Positions 22,061 through 33,599 of a DNA stretch of 64,000 nt are shown here, in pieces (position 1 is the first letter of the stretch; the number at the start of each line of letters is the position of its first letter). Origin of the DNA: Emydura subglobosa. Taxonomy: Eukaryota > Chordata > Testudines > Chelidae. The notes under the pieces are model-generated. The model had not been told where the DNA came from and ran no database searches. It saw nothing but the letters and a program-made list of their open reading frames with translations. The DNA is taken from positions 74,250,095 to 74,314,094 of the forward strand of contig ML679956.1 in assembly GCA_007922225.1 (NCBI GenBank), read 5' to 3'. The position numbers and the translations under genes are program-made.

Positions 22061-23769
22061 AGCACAGACCATTCTAGTTTTTAATGGCACCCGCTTTATA
22101 TAAGTATTTAGGGTTGCAACACCTTCTCTGAAATAGGCAATGATATCAATGCTTTATCTTTATCTTTCCTCTCAAGAATTTTTCAATGAAAGGTTTAAAA
22201 TGCAGAGGGAAGATATTGGCTTGTTAATACCCATGCACAGATACCTATACTTATGCCAAGAATAATTCATGGATAATTCCCTGTAAGTTTCATATTCAGT
22301 GGATGTGGGCAGAACACAAGGGCTGTTGATATTCTGTATTAATGGTGTATGGTTCGGCTGAAAACCGAGACAAAGCCTCTTTTCAGTTTCCAGTGAGAAT
22401 CCCTTTGTTAGCAGAACTGGTTTCACTGGATATTTTTTACTAGCAGAAAGCAAGACAGATAATTGGGGGGATGGTCAGTGGGGTTCTTTGATTATCTGGA
22501 GTATGAAACCTGAGAGGATCAAGTTTGTGTTGCATGGCACGATCATGCTTAAATCATCCAGCAATAGCTCCACAGAAATGTATTCTTCCTCAGTGTTATA
22601 TCTAACAGACAGCTGAAACTCTCTGCAAGAATTGTGTCTCTTTGCCTAAACAGTTAATCAAGTACGAGTTTAGTATGTGCTAAGCGAGACGATGAAAGGA
22701 GGCCCTCTTCAGGGATAGCACATTTGAATGATGAGCGTAATGTTCCATCATTACAAAGTCACTATCTTCTCCAAGGTGAGATTTATGCTAGTTTCCACAC
22801 CTGTTTCATCCTCCTGATGTTCTGTTCTTTGTAAGGAGTTGTTTGGTAACACACAACGCAGCCTATATTTCTAATTTAGCTCTTTTATTTTTAACATAAA
22901 TTTTATTCCCACCCTTGGGAGCAATGAGCCTTTTTCTCTTGTTCTAACATCTTAGTTAATGTGACAATTATTCCTTTCTCATCAGGAATAAAATTCATCC
23001 TTCCATTGTTGATTCATTTTTGTACAAAGCTTTTAACATTTTTTTTTCTTAACAGATGTTGAGATGAGGGATGGGCCGAGTTGGGTTAAAATGAAACCAG
23101 AAGTAACTGAACCATCTACCAAGATTCACCCCAAGAATTGTTGCTGAGTTTGGAAAATATTTCGATAATCTTGAGTCCAATCCTCCAATCCCTACTCAGA
23201 TGTCTCTCAAGCAAAAGTCCCAAGGAAACCAATAGTAGTTTTGCCCATATAAGACTTGCAAAAAGGACTGTGAGATAGAGCAGAACATTTCTTAGTTCAC
23301 ACCCAACATGAAAGAGGTTTTTCTCATGAGATCAGTCCAAAGATTTCAGACCAAAGAGGTTCAGATTAACTTCTGGGACCACATCACACACTTTCTACTC
23401 CTGACTCCAATAAAATCCCCATTGATTTCAAAGGATGTTTTGCCAGAAAAAGAGTTAAGTAAAGCCTTTAGGATTTAGCCTTAGCCAAGTATATAAATCT
23501 TTGGCTGCTTTTCTCAACTCAACTGAAGAGCTGAATCTTTGGAGCTGTTTGCAAAATGGCAGGTTAGATTCACATATGATCGCTTCTTTGTTTTCAGTTA
23601 CCATGTGGTTTGCACCAGCTACTTTTTGCCTTGTGTTTCAGATTCCAATGAATCCCAGGTGCCGCAAAGTGAAACTCATTTCAAACCACTGGATTTCAGC
23701 AGATTTCGGACTGAAACCATAAATCAATTCAGGTCCATTTGAAATTGCGTCAAAATAGGTAAATCAGTA
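22061..23769. other. Anonymous sequence
   Basis: No gene or confident repeat. ORFs at 22172-22453 (minus) and 23501-23742 (plus) lack domains. Confidence 0.4.
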
Positions 23770-24012
23770 GGGGCAGGTCTGTAGCGCTTAAGTGACAATG
23801 ATGTTACTATGCCAACGGGAAAGAGCTCTCCCAGAGGTTAATCCACCTCCATGAGAGGCAGTAGCTATGTCAACAGGAGAAGCTCTCTGGCCGACATAGC
23901 ACTATCTACACAGAGGTTAAGGTCAGTATAACTACATCACTCGGGGTGTGGATTTTTCACACTCCTCAGCGACATAGTGATGCCGACATAGGTAGTGTAG
24001 ACATGGCCTAGG
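23770..24012. mobile_element. hAT-type non-autonomous element (GTCTACACT family)
   Basis: It ends GGTAGTGTAGACATGGCC, the GTGTAGAC terminus of the family. The interior has mirrored blocks, AGCTATGTCAACAGGAGAAG with CCGACATAGCACTATCTACA and ACACTCCTCAGCGACATAG with GCCGACATAGGTAG, typical of the palindrome-rich non-coding hAT elements of reptiles. The left terminus (GGCAGGTCTGTAGCGC) is shortened. No protein is encoded. Confidence 0.72.
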
Positions 24013-24039
24013 ATAAACAGACTTTGGTGATTTAGCTTT

Positions 24040-24445
24040 GTATTTATTATACATATTATTTATTTGTTTGACAGGATCACCCAGACGCCCCAACTGAGAC
24101 TCAGGCCCCATTGCATTAGATGTTGTACATACACATAGTAAGAGACAGTCCCTGAGCTAAAGCGTTTGCAATCTACAATCTAAACAGAACAAAGAGGGAG
24201 GAGAAACAGAAGGATTGAGAGATAAAGTGACTGGCCTGAGGTCATACCACAGATCAATGGCAGAGCTGAGAATAGAGCCCCTATTTCTGGACTTACACGC
24301 GCGTGCCCCTATTCATTGGTCCACAGTGTCCCTCCTGCGTCTGAGGAAAGAAAAGACTCTTGAAACAAAGTGCTTGGAATATCAACCCGGGTTCCTGACT
24401 CTCAATCTGGCATTCAATCCATTGTACCATGCTGCCTTTCGTCGG
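24040..24445 (-). mobile_element. Complete composite SINE: tRNA-like head, MIR-like body, 3' tail
   Basis: On the minus strand the element begins GGCAGCATGGTACAATGGAT (A-box region) and GAACCCGGGTTGATATTCC (B-box region). It continues with the body CAGCTCTGCCATTGATC, TGACCTCAGGCCAGTCACTT and TATCTCTCAATCC, then the tail GATTGCAAACGC, CAGGGACTGTCTCTTACTA and ACATCTAATGCAATGGGGCC, and ends in an AAATAAATAAT-rich stretch near 24045. It is the most complete SINE in the window and explains the many isolated bodies and tails. The ORF at 24215-24448 is its antisense shadow. Confidence 0.82.
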
Positions 24446-25429
24446 TGATGTTTCACACCTTTCCTTCGCTCAGCCCCGCCCCAGAATATCGGCTGTCCCA
24501 CAGCCTGTGGGGCTGAGAAAGGGCTACCATGAAGACATGAACACAACGACATGAGGCAACTGTATTTTCTGTTTCATTCTTTGCTCTACAAAGTAGATGA
24601 GGTATTTTCTCATTCTTAATGGTAAATAAAGGATTGGACACATGTGGTACAACCTGCTCCCAAAATGATTGGAGAGTTGTAGATGTTCAACAGATGATCT
24701 TTCCCCCTCATTGGCATTGGAGGACAGCTGTGCAACTGGCTGCAGGAAAGCTCAAGCCAGAAATGTCTACTCTGTACTTAAAAGGGGGCTTATGGGAGGA
24801 TGGTTGATACTGAGCAAATCCTGAGAGATGCACAGCACTTACTGGGCACCCATGAGTCCCATTGAAATCAGGGGGCCTGAGCTTGCGCTCCTGAGATTCC
24901 CATTGACATCAATGCAATGCATGCTCAAGAGCTGCCTTGAACTTCTCAGACTCATCTAGCTCATTTGGCATAAACTCGACATACTGATGCATTTCATGTC
25001 AATGCGAAGTGATCCCTCGGGAACTCTTGGAGTCTGAAGCTCCTGCTGATTGTGCCACATTTTGGGCAATGATTCATGTTAGTCCATCCTTGCTCCCAGG
25101 ACCAATAGGTTAGTGCTGTATGAATTCATCATTGCAACAACAACGGAGATATGAGCTATTTAACAGAGACAGGATGAACTCCTTAGTAAAACAAGGTTGG
25201 TCAGTCAGGGATGTCTTTACTGCAATCACGGGTTTGTATAGCCACACCCTTGCTTGCTTTAATCTAGCTAGCTCTCATACTGGGGCAATAACAGCATGGG
25301 CCTCAGTGGGGGCTCTAAAAGGCAGCCAGGAACCCTGGATAATAACTCATGAGGCTGGACTGCACTGAAACCCATGCAGCCATTGCTTCATGGCTCCAGT
25401 CTGAGAGCTGGCTAGATTCAAGCTAATTC
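24446..25429. other. Anonymous sequence
   Basis: Holds CATTGA-rich motifs (GAGTCCCATTGAAATCAGGG, CCCATTGACATCAATG) around 24850-24920 that resemble short reptile repeats. No gene is recognised. Confidence 0.35.
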
Positions 25430-25490
25430 AAGTATGTCTACACGAACTGCAATCATACACCAGGATTGCAGTACAGATACACCCTCAGCC
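25430..25490. mobile_element. Short hAT-type remnant
   Basis: The left side AAGTATGTCTACACGAACTGCAAT and the reverse complement of the right side, GAGGGTGTATCTGTACTGCAATC, pair imperfectly around a very short centre. It looks like the fused ends of a GTCTACACT-family element. Confidence 0.5.
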
Positions 25491-26353
25491 TTTGGGCTAC
25501 GAGAGATGTCAAGGTGATATAACAATAATGAAAAATTGGCACAGCTGAGGGCCCCTCTCTGTGTGTTTCAAAGAATTATGACATGAAATGAGTCTCTTCA
25601 CTACAGGGGAAGAGGAAACGCTCTTTATATGGAAGGCTGCATAAAATTGTCCCTTTGTGGTGGGGCGTCTGCACCACACTGGCACTTAAGGGGTTAAAAG
25701 CAGCCCTAGGGAGGCTGCGTGGGAGGCAGCCAATAGGAGAGAGGCAGGAGGTGCCAGTCCCGCGGTGAGTGGTGCGCATCTGTCACGCTCTTGTAAAATA
25801 TTCTTATGATCTTTTTTTATTGAAGCGTTTGAACACCTCCATGTTTTGCAGCCGGACTTTGAAAATTGGCAGAGGAATAGCCCTGGTGTCAAGGAAGTGC
25901 CTTTTGCTGCGGCATGAAAATCCATTCAGATTTGGCCGAGTTATACGATGTCAGAAATCACCACCTCCCCTCCGTGTTTCACACAGCATGGTCTGGGTTT
26001 GACTTGCTGCTGGGCTGTAGGTAGCCTCCCTTACCAGGTTCAATAGCTTCAGATAAACATGCAGCCATCTATCCGGAAGGGGGATTGGATTTTGCAAATA
26101 AAGTGAATAATAAAGAGCACAAACATGGCTGAATTTTAGAGTCCAAACTGGTATTTCCAAATGCTTTTTCCACTGCCGCGCCAGTGGCTAATGATGATGC
26201 TAAAGTTGAAAGTGGTAATTTCAACTCCTGGTGTATATTTAGCAGAGTGCATATCCAAAACACAAATGCAAGGACTGGGACTATATCTGTACAATTTAGG
26301 AATTCTGATTGATATTGTGCAGTTGAACTATGAAAAACTACTGTACTGTGAGA
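25491..26353. other. Anonymous sequence, possible promoter-like repeat piece
   Basis: At 25660-25790, GGCACTTAAGGGGTTAAAAG, GCAGCCAATAGGAGAGAGGC and a GC-rich end resemble a fragment of reptile LTR-like DNA (CCAAT and TTAAAA motifs). I cannot define borders. The 184-aa minus ORF (26069-26623) crosses unrelated DNA and the hAT element and is not called. Confidence 0.35.
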
Positions 26354-26361
26354 GTCTATAT

Positions 26362-26556
26362 CAGGGGTTCTCAAACCATTTTTTGCTGGGACCCTCTTTG
26401 AAAATATTTCAGGACGTGGCAACCTCCCCCCCAAAAAAGTGATGACCTCCCCATACCAAGTCGTCCTTACCGGCATGCATGGGGGCTGATAGCTCGTGAC
26501 CTGCCCCCCGCCCATAATAACCTGAGAGGTCACAACCTCCGGTTTGAGAACCCCTG
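26362..26556. mobile_element. hAT-type non-autonomous element with perfect 8-bp target duplication
   Basis: The left end CAGGGGTTCTCAAACC and the right end GGTTTGAGAACCCCTG are a perfect 16-bp inverted repeat. The flanks are identical 8-mers GTCTATAT at 26354-26361 and 26557-26564, the expected hAT target duplication. The 195-bp interior encodes nothing. The CAGGGGTTCTCAAAC terminus is widespread in vertebrate hAT elements. The perfect ends suggest a comparatively recent insertion for this region. Confidence 0.96.
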
Positions 26557-26564
26557 GTCTATAT

Positions 26565-28603
26565 GCATGTGGATCCACCAATGCCGACAGGGCATGTAGC
26601 AGGTATATCCCAGACATATACAAAAGGAAACACTTAAGGTTAACTACAGCACTTAGATCTCACACAGGCAAGGCAAAAAGCTGAAGTGTTCTTACAAAAA
26701 CCAATTTAGCTGATTCCTCTGGAGGGAGGAGGGAAGGTAAAAGAAGTGGAACTTACCAGGAGTAGGACAAAACAGGCCAGGTGACAGAAGGGGTTTAAAT
26801 AAAGACACACACAACAAGGGGGGTGAGACAGGAAGTGTGGGACAGGAGACAGAAAGGTCGCAGAAGCTGGGTGAGGGGCTCCAGGAGGGACAGGTCACCC
26901 AGCATGCAGGAGTCTCATGGGGCGGGGGGCACTGCCTTCTTGCCTGAGCCCAGATGGCTTCAAGGAATATGGATAACACGAGGCACGCAGACCCCCACAC
27001 CAAAGAATGCCCTGGAGTGGTGAGGAAACTGAGGCAGAGACATGCGTTTGGTGTTTATTGCTTTGTAGGATCAGTATGTACCGGTGCTTTGCATGATTAA
27101 GTAGAGAAGAGCATAAAGGTGTTAGACTGTGTGAACTGTGTGTATATATGCAGCACAACTGCAGCATGGCCCTCAGAGAGTTAAGCTGTGAACGAGAAGC
27201 TTCGCACCTTTTGGGTGGCGTTCAAGGAGAGGGGTGCGTTTCGGTAAGCAAGGTATCTCGGGGGTCAGCGCTGGATCTGAGACCTAAGGCAGATGGGCTG
27301 AAGAGCCCCATTTCCAAACAGGGGCAGCAGACTGAGAGTTAGTGCCCAGGAAATGTGCCAGAGAGGCCACGGGAGGAACCAGTGCTGCCTGCTGGATCTT
27401 CAACAGCTTAACACACCCCAGGGGATCCAGAGCCACAAAGGCGGTCCTAGTGGGTGTCAAGAGGGGGTGCTTGTGAGGATCTTTGACACAAGGGAAGTCC
27501 TAGCTGTATTGAAAGGCCATACGATGTGTTTCCTGGGGTCGTTTATTAAGACCAAGCACACCATGGCTTAAAGCCCAATCCTTAGCATTCAGACAATGGA
27601 TTCGTTTTGGAAAATGACTCGCACCTCTTCTCACTGTTGTGCAGATGGCAACTCTTTCATTCCACATTCAGAGGATGCACAAAGAAACTACTGGGCTAAA
27701 TTACAGGCAAAAAACGTTCATCTTGAGAGAGGTTCATCAACCGGAAAGCCAAATAGACACGCACCACAATTGCCCTAAAAGAGAAAGTGAGAACTGGAAA
27801 CTGAATCTGAACAATTGGAAACTGCAGCTGATCCAAAGGTTAACTTACTCTGCTGTTCAAAGGCACTGAAAATTCACCAGAATGATCGGCAGCTACTCTG
27901 GTGTATGTCGTGCTTTATTGATCCTTGGCATTCTGCTTTACCGAGGTCTCACAGCGTGGCCAGAAACCTGTTGTGGACACATTCAAGGAGTCATCGTGGG
28001 AAAGGTTTCTGACTGCCTGATAACTGAGTGGACCCATTGCACGGTTCAGCATCTCGTCAATGACATTTCGTCAGGGATGCTGTATCCCCACTATCCCATG
28101 AGTAAGACCTCATCAATACAGACCCCTGTCGTATTTAATGCTGGGGGGGTGATGATGGCCAGCCGATGTCAGATGATGGAACATTGGGCTATGAGACTGA
28201 TACAATGAAATGTCCACATGGAGAAGAGGTGTAAACCCTCCCTGCGAGTGAAAAGGTTTTTTGTTCTGCAACATTTCAAGGAGTAAATGCACCAGTAAAC
28301 GGAGCTGAGGCTGAAATTTGCAATGTTCCTTCTCTAGTCTACCTTATTTTTCCCTGTGCAAACCCTTGCCAGCCAGTTACATCTGGAGAGAATATTAAAA
28401 AATTGCCAAAGGCCTGAAATACAATGCACCTTTCTTCGTTGCCATAATGCTCTGATTCCTCTGGGGAGGTGAGTGGTGGTGGTGAAGTGTAAGGAGTCAT
28501 GAAACATTTTCTCTGTAAATTCTGCACTAGTTTTTCCTATGGCAAAAAGCACACAGTTTTATTTTTTTCACCACCAATGTATAGTAGCCACACACAGAGC
28601 CGA
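26565..28603. other. Anonymous sequence, about 2 kb
   Basis: No gene is supported. Several plus-strand ORFs of 60-108 aa overlap in different frames (27148-28208). None shows a domain, signal peptide or consistent codon pattern. 26690-27010 is purine-rich on the plus strand. Confidence 0.4.
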
Positions 28604-28669
28604 AGGCCCAGATTCACAAAGATGTTTAATGGAAGTTAGGATCCTAAATACCTTCGTGGATCTGGGCCT
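28604..28669. mobile_element. Short hairpin element (AGGCCCAGAT family)
   Basis: The left arm AGGCCCAGATTCACAAAGAT continues GTTTA. The reverse complement of the right arm reads AGGCCCAGATCCACGAAGGT then ATTTA. The 25-bp arms match at 21 positions and leave a short loop. The same ends and layout occur at 59870-59942, so this is a dispersed foldback or MITE-like family rather than a lone hairpin. Confidence 0.7.
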
Positions 28670-29599
28670 AAGCGTTTAATTGAATGTGGCAGGGGTGACA
28701 CAGGGAAGGTTAATAGTTCTGTCAAATGGCCTATAAACTCTGAACTCCTGCCTTAGACATTGAAGTCACCTTTGCTCTCCCTTCTGAGCTCCAAGAAGCC
28801 ATCTAGATCTGCAAGGGTGAGACTCTGCCCTTAATTATACCAGTCTAACCACAGAGTAGCACTCGTTGTCTTCAATGGAGTTAATCCAGATTTAGATTAG
28901 AGTGACTGAGACTAGAATCTGGCACCTAACAGACTGATCCAAAATTGATTGGAGCCTTTCATTGACTTCAGTGGGCTTCGGATTAGCCTGCTTTCTCCCG
29001 TGGTAAAGCACAGGAATGGAGTCTGTAGAATTACATTCGATTTCCAGCCTCTGTCACATTCTCACTGTGTTCACGTGAAACCAAATGATGGCTGCCCCTG
29101 AATGAGCTGGGAGCTCGTGGGACAAATCAGTGAAGACAGCCCCTTCTTCCTATAGTGCACGCAGACACAAAACAGCTGTAATATGCTCCTGTAGTTAATT
29201 AGTCTGATCCAGCCTGAATGCTTCTCGGTACTCAGCAGCGTCCAATGCAGAACGTCAACTAAACAACCATGATCTAGCCCCTTGTCCAGTACTATTGGGA
29301 CTTGGTTAATCCCAGCTCGGTTTATCTGGGAAGCAGGGAATGTTCCTCCGGGGGCAGTCTCATATCGTATATGTGTTATTGTCCTGCAGATCAGATGTTT
29401 GCTTTCTCTTTAAACAAAGACGCAGTGCTGGATGCTTAGCTAGTGTGAAGCCGCCTCTCTCCGAAGCCCATAACTCTCAAACTGTTGCAGGGCCCACTGA
29501 TGGCAGTGTTGTTGGATGGAGAGTCGGTTGGCCAGTCACCCAGGGTTGGCTTCTCCTCCTTGTTGTTTCCAGCTCTCCTATTTAATTAAAAGGCCTCTC
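28670..29599. other. Short TTACACC-type repeat and anonymous sequence
   Basis: 28835-28985 carries CCAGTCTAACCACAGAGTAG, CTTCAATGGAGTTAATCCAG and TTGACTTCAGTGGGCTTCGG, a diverged copy of the short repeat. The rest to 29599 has no recognised element. Confidence 0.4.
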
Positions 29600-30005
29600 A
29601 CACCACGTCTACACTGCACACAAAGACCAGGCTCTGACTCAGGTTTGAGCCCAAGCCCCCTTTCCATCTACACACAAATCATTCTGAATCAGATCAGCAA
29701 GCACTCAGGACCCAGGTCCTGGAACCCCACCCCTGAGGTGGGTCAGAGCCCAAGTCCCACTGTGATTCAGGTTCAAGCCCTCTCACTTTGCAGTGTGGAT
29801 GCAGCTCAAGCTGCAGACCCAAGTCAGAAGGTCTGTGTAGTGCAGTGTGGTTGCATTAACACGGCTGTGAAATCCAGGTCCAGCAATTGTAAACCCGGGT
29901 TTACAATGCAGTGTGGGTGCTCAAGCATGGACTTGGAAACACTGAGCCCACAAGCCTGGGTCCCACAGACCTGGGCTTCCAGGTGCAGTGTAGACATACA
30001 CTTAA
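29600..30005. mobile_element. hAT-type non-autonomous element with GTCTACACTGCAC termini
   Basis: ACGTCTACACTGCAC near 29606-29620 pairs with GTGCAGTGTAGACATA near 29983-29999. The interior is mirrored: ACCTGGGCTTCC and TGGGTCCCACAG blocks near the right recall CAGGACCCAGGTCC near the left. A perfect 12-bp palindrome AAACCCGGGTTT sits at about 29891. The 166-aa ORF (29516-30016) is open only because of this interior and shows no transposase domain. The exact ends and duplication were not resolved. Confidence 0.75.
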
Positions 30006-30594
30006 AATTGCATTAAATCCTCTCCCAATGTTAGTTTTCCAGGTAGGCAATTGTAGCAGTTGCCACAGGACTCTTCTGTGATGAGGAACAGGGAGGAAGG
30101 TTGTCTGACTCCACACCATGGTGAATGGAGTGCGGGGGGCTACACAATATGATCTCTCTATTAAGATGCTCATCACTATGGGAGAGGTCGAGGATCCTGG
30201 AAGGAGAGTTTTCAGACTGAGTGAGCTTGCCCTAGATGGTGCCTTCTGGGTGCCTGAAACCCAAAAGTTAGAGCTGGCTGCTAACGTGAGAGCAAATGGG
30301 CTTGGATATACGTTAAGGGTTAGAACCTCTTGCCTGGCTCTGCTGCTTGAGAATGGCCAGTGCCCAACTCGAGTGATTAGCTGCTTAACGCTAATCCGAA
30401 ATATGCCCGAGTGGCAGAGAATTAATCAGCGCAATAAGGCTAGTCAAGACCCCCTGTGTCTGCTTCCCCACTGGCCTGTGACCAGTTGCTGTATGGAGGA
30501 AGGACAAAGGCTCCTTGTGTACTCATATGAGGCCAACCCCAATTTGCTGACATTAGGGAGTTAACTCTTTGTCTTTTCAGGGGGTTTAATTGTG
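30006..30594. other. Anonymous sequence
   Basis: A 148-aa plus ORF (30118-30564) is one of the longest in non-repeat DNA here. I see no domain, signal peptide or splice-flanked exon, and part lies in repeat-like DNA. I do not call it a gene. Confidence 0.35.
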
Positions 30595-30765
30595 ATGAGG
30601 AGGATGGGCTAAGGCACTAAACTGAGCCTGGGATCTGTGTCCAGTCCCTGCACCATCATGCCCACCAACCTTGCAGAGGGATTTGGAGGCTTAAATAATT
30701 AGTATTCATAAAGTGCTTTAAGATCCTTGGATGAAATAATAATACAAAGTACTTTTCGTATTCAC
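30595..30765 (+). mobile_element. MIR-like SINE fragment
   Basis: GATGGGCTAAGGCACTAAAC and GGATCTGTGTCCAGTCCCTG (head and B-box region) are followed after an internal loss by CAGAGGGATTTGGAGG and CATAAAGTGCTTTAAGATCC and an AATAATAATAC-type end. The order fits MIR with the middle deleted. Confidence 0.55.
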
Positions 30766-30784
30766 TAGAATGAATATATATGCG

Positions 30785-31175
30785 TAGCATCATAGAGTGT
30801 AAGGACTATTAGATCCTCTAAACTCACAGCGTATATAACACAGGCTGCAAAAATTCACCTAGTTACTCCTGCGTTGAGCTCAATAACTTCTGTTTGACTA
30901 AAGCACCTTCCAAAAAGGCAACCAGTCTTGAAGACCTCAGAAGACGGAGAATCCACTACTTCCCTTGGTGGTACGTTCCAACGGTTAATCACCATCACTG
31001 GTAAAAATGTCTGCCTTATTTCCAATCTGCCTGGCTTTAACTTCCAGCCATTGCTTCTTGTTCTGCCTTTCTCCACTAGATTAGAAAGCTCTTTAGTTCC
31101 CAGTGTTTTCTTCTATTTTAACTTGGTCTCTTACATAAAAATATTTATTCCATGCCATCTGATTCATTGACTCTG
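30785..31175 (-). mobile_element. CR1-clade LINE 3' end (GGAATCCAC family)
   Basis: The plus strand reads GCATCATAGAGTGTAAGG, TATTAGATCCTCTAAACTC, CAATAACTTCTGTTTGACTA, GGAGAATCCACTACTTCCCT and CTTGGTCTCTTACATAAA. This is the reverse complement of a CR1 3' end and last ORF2 codons. The minus frame at 30855-31076 carries the terminal ORF2 peptide (AGVTR, VINRWNVPPREVVDS). The 8.35-8.85 and 45.6-45.75 kb pieces are the same tail type. Confidence 0.8.
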
Positions 31176-32075
31176 TTCCATATATGAGTATCATTGCTCT
31201 GAGGAGGAAAATAAATGTAAATATTCTGTTTCATTGCATGAGGGTTTTCAGTGAGTTGTGAGTCAGGATTTTTCCTCATGTCTGTACTGTTAAAGTGCAT
31301 TTGTACAGTGCCTCTCACCTTGCAATGTATCAAGACAATTTAGCAATGTATTCAGTGTGCCTATCACTGAGTGCATTTGCAAAGAGAAAATTAAAAGTGC
31401 ATATAACTAGTTGACAAATGTCATCCCAGATTGACTCCAGTCCCACACGAGAGTTGATGCTTTCCCACAATCACCCCTTGTAATGAATCTCAGAGCTGCA
31501 GACAACAAACACAATAACAATGTAGATCATACAAACATGTGACAAAGAGAGACGGACTAGAACCCTGGTCTTTCTGTTCTAAAAACATAAGCCTCTAATG
31601 CTTTAGCGAAAGGAAAACTGTTTTACCTAGTGGGCATACAAAGTCCCTTAGCCTGTCTTTTGTCAGCCTTTAGAGAACTGGTTCACAAAGTCAGTACATT
31701 GCAATATGAGTTAGACCCATTGGTGCCAGTGGTATTAGTTGTGCTTAAAGTTAGACACACGTGTAAATATGCTGCTGAATCAGGTCCCTAGTCAGTGAAT
31801 AATAATACATTTCTGACCGGTCACCATTGCCTCGCAGAAGAAATGGGGATATAAATTGCTGTTTATATTCAAGCTCGAGATGATTTTTTTTATCACAAAT
31901 CTTAACTATAAACAACCCCTAAATGTTGGGGGAAGTTGGATTCTGCATCTGGATCTCAATCCAAACCTTACAACTGGTGAACTAATTATATAATGGTTCA
32001 GATCAGAACTCCAGATCCAAAATCTCTGGAACATTGCAATGTTTAAAATCTGCATCGGGTTCTGTATGTACATAT
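31176..32075. other. Anonymous AT-rich sequence
   Basis: No gene or confident repeat. GGATCTGGATCTCAATCC-type wording near 31950 echoes short reptile repeats but is too diverged to call. Confidence 0.4.
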
Positions 32076-32310
32076 ATCATTAGCTTTGTTGTTTTCCCTG
32101 TTATATCTAGTATAAATGTAGCAATTTCAAAATAAATGAATGCAATCAAACTAAATGCTCTCTTGGATAATTAGCATTAGACAAAATCATCTACAAATAA
32201 AACCATCATATTCTTCCAGTTTGATCTGCACAAATATGGAGAAACAATAAAAAAAGTAATCACATCTTGTTAGTGCTAAACCAATTTTAATTCAGAAGCA
32301 AACAGTACAA
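32076..32310 (+). repeat. Copy A of a duplicated ~235-bp segment
   Basis: The blocks CATTAGCTTTGTTGTTTTCC, CAATCAAACTAAATGCT, TAGCATTA, ATCATCTACAA, CCAGTTTGATCTGCACA and CAATTTTAATTCA recur in the same order and orientation at 33195-33430. Divergence is substantial and the spacer sequences differ, so the duplication, or the element that spread it, is old. There is no coding frame. Confidence 0.75.
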
Positions 32311-33194
32311 TGTGGGCAGGTGTCCTGTACAACAAAAAGCATCTCATGGAAAATATCAGTGGGTTGGACAAGTAGGATCACATTTCAGGACCATTTTGAC
32401 TTAAATTCTCTGTGACTCATTTTCTTCATCTATAAAATTGTAATTGACCATACTTACTTCACAGCGTGGTTGTGAGGTTAACTTCATTGATGTTTGTAAG
32501 ATAATTTGATACAAGAGGCTCAGCTACAAGAGGCTACAGAAGTAATAAGCACATATTACTAATTTTTAATAACCAATAGGCAGTGCAGTTGTAACCCACT
32601 TCTTAGTGTGTGTTGCTTGTCTCCCTCTGTGCCATATGGGAGACTGGTAAATTCAATGAAGAATCTGTAAGCTTAATTTCTGGTAAGCACTGTAAACAAT
32701 CTGAACAATAGAAAAGAGGAAAGTGTCTTTGCATCACAGAATGGATGCAAATAGCATGAATGTTAAAAGACACGGGGTCTTTGTCTTTCCAGGATTAATA
32801 TGATTCCTTAAAATATAAGATGGTGACAGCTATCCTCAAAAGTGAGACTTTAGAACTGCTAGATTTAGAGAATTGGAAATAAATTCTGCTCTAATTTAAA
32901 TAAGTGTAAATCTGGAGTAACTCTGTATTTATTTAGTGGTGTTATCATGAGTAGAATTTGGCCTATGGACTTGGGATGGGCTGTGTCCTGAGGAACCTGT
33001 GAGGCAATGCGCCATAAAAAAATCTGTTTGTATTTAGTTTTTACAGGCTATTACAATGGGCCCACTAATGTTATTGCCCTTACACTGCATTCCTCTGGCT
33101 TGGTCACAAACTCACAAACACAATGCACTTAGACTGCTGTCAGTATGAACAGGGAGTTTGTAGGAGGCAAAGCCTGCAGTATTTAACAGCGGTG
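32311..33194. other. MIR-like fragment and anonymous sequence
   Basis: 32395-32520 (plus) has CTGTGACTCATTTTCTTCAT, CTATAAAATTGTAATTGACC and GTGGTTGTGAGGTTAA, a MIR-type core and end. 32880-32970 has a diverged short repeat (ATAAGTGTAAATCTGGAGTA). The rest is anonymous AT-rich DNA between the two copies of the duplicated segment. Confidence 0.5.
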
Positions 33195-33430
33195 GTATTA
33201 GCGTTGTCCTTTTCCCCGATGCACGTAGCCTGAGTGTAATCACATCACGGGCAATAAACTCAATCAAACTAAATGCTGTCAGGAATAACTAGCATTACAC
33301 GACATCATCTGCAAGTAAAAGCATCATAGAGCTTCAAGTTTGATCAACACAGCTGTGTGGATGGGCTAAACCAAAGTATCAAACCTTATTAGAGTTCAAT
33401 CAATTTTAATTCAAAACATAACAAGCACAT
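33195..33430 (+). repeat. Copy B of a duplicated ~235-bp segment
   Basis: GGTATTAGCGTTGTCCTTTT, CAATCAAACTAAATGCTGTC, CTAGCATTACAC, CATCATCTGCAAGTAAAA, TCAAGTTTGATCAACAC and CAATTTTAATTCAAA are colinear with copy A about 1.1 kb upstream. I see no clear terminal repeats or poly-A end that would make it a standard SINE. Confidence 0.75.
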
Positions 33431-33599
33431 GTAAAAGAGACTCATCCCCGATTAATGGTCCAGCCTCCTTCTAGCTTCAGTTTAATGTTCACGAAAAAGC
33501 TATGGCAATGCAATGGAAAATCAGATTAGTTGTGCTGAGGATGAAATGTAGTTCAGCATTTTCCTCTCTCTTTCAGTTCAGCATTTAATCCCCCCCGTT

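Noticed and set aside
26069..26623. 184-aa minus-strand ORF
   Set aside because: Crosses the complete hAT element at 26362-26556 and unrelated DNA; no domain.
27148..28208. Series of overlapping plus-strand ORFs as possible exons
   Set aside because: Frames differ, no conserved motif, and no consistent splice-site pattern could be argued.
29516..30016. 166-aa plus-strand ORF as a gene
   Set aside because: Almost wholly within a hAT-type element with inverted termini; not a transposase.
30118..30564. 148-aa plus-strand ORF
   Set aside because: No domain, signal peptide or splice context; kept as anonymous sequence.
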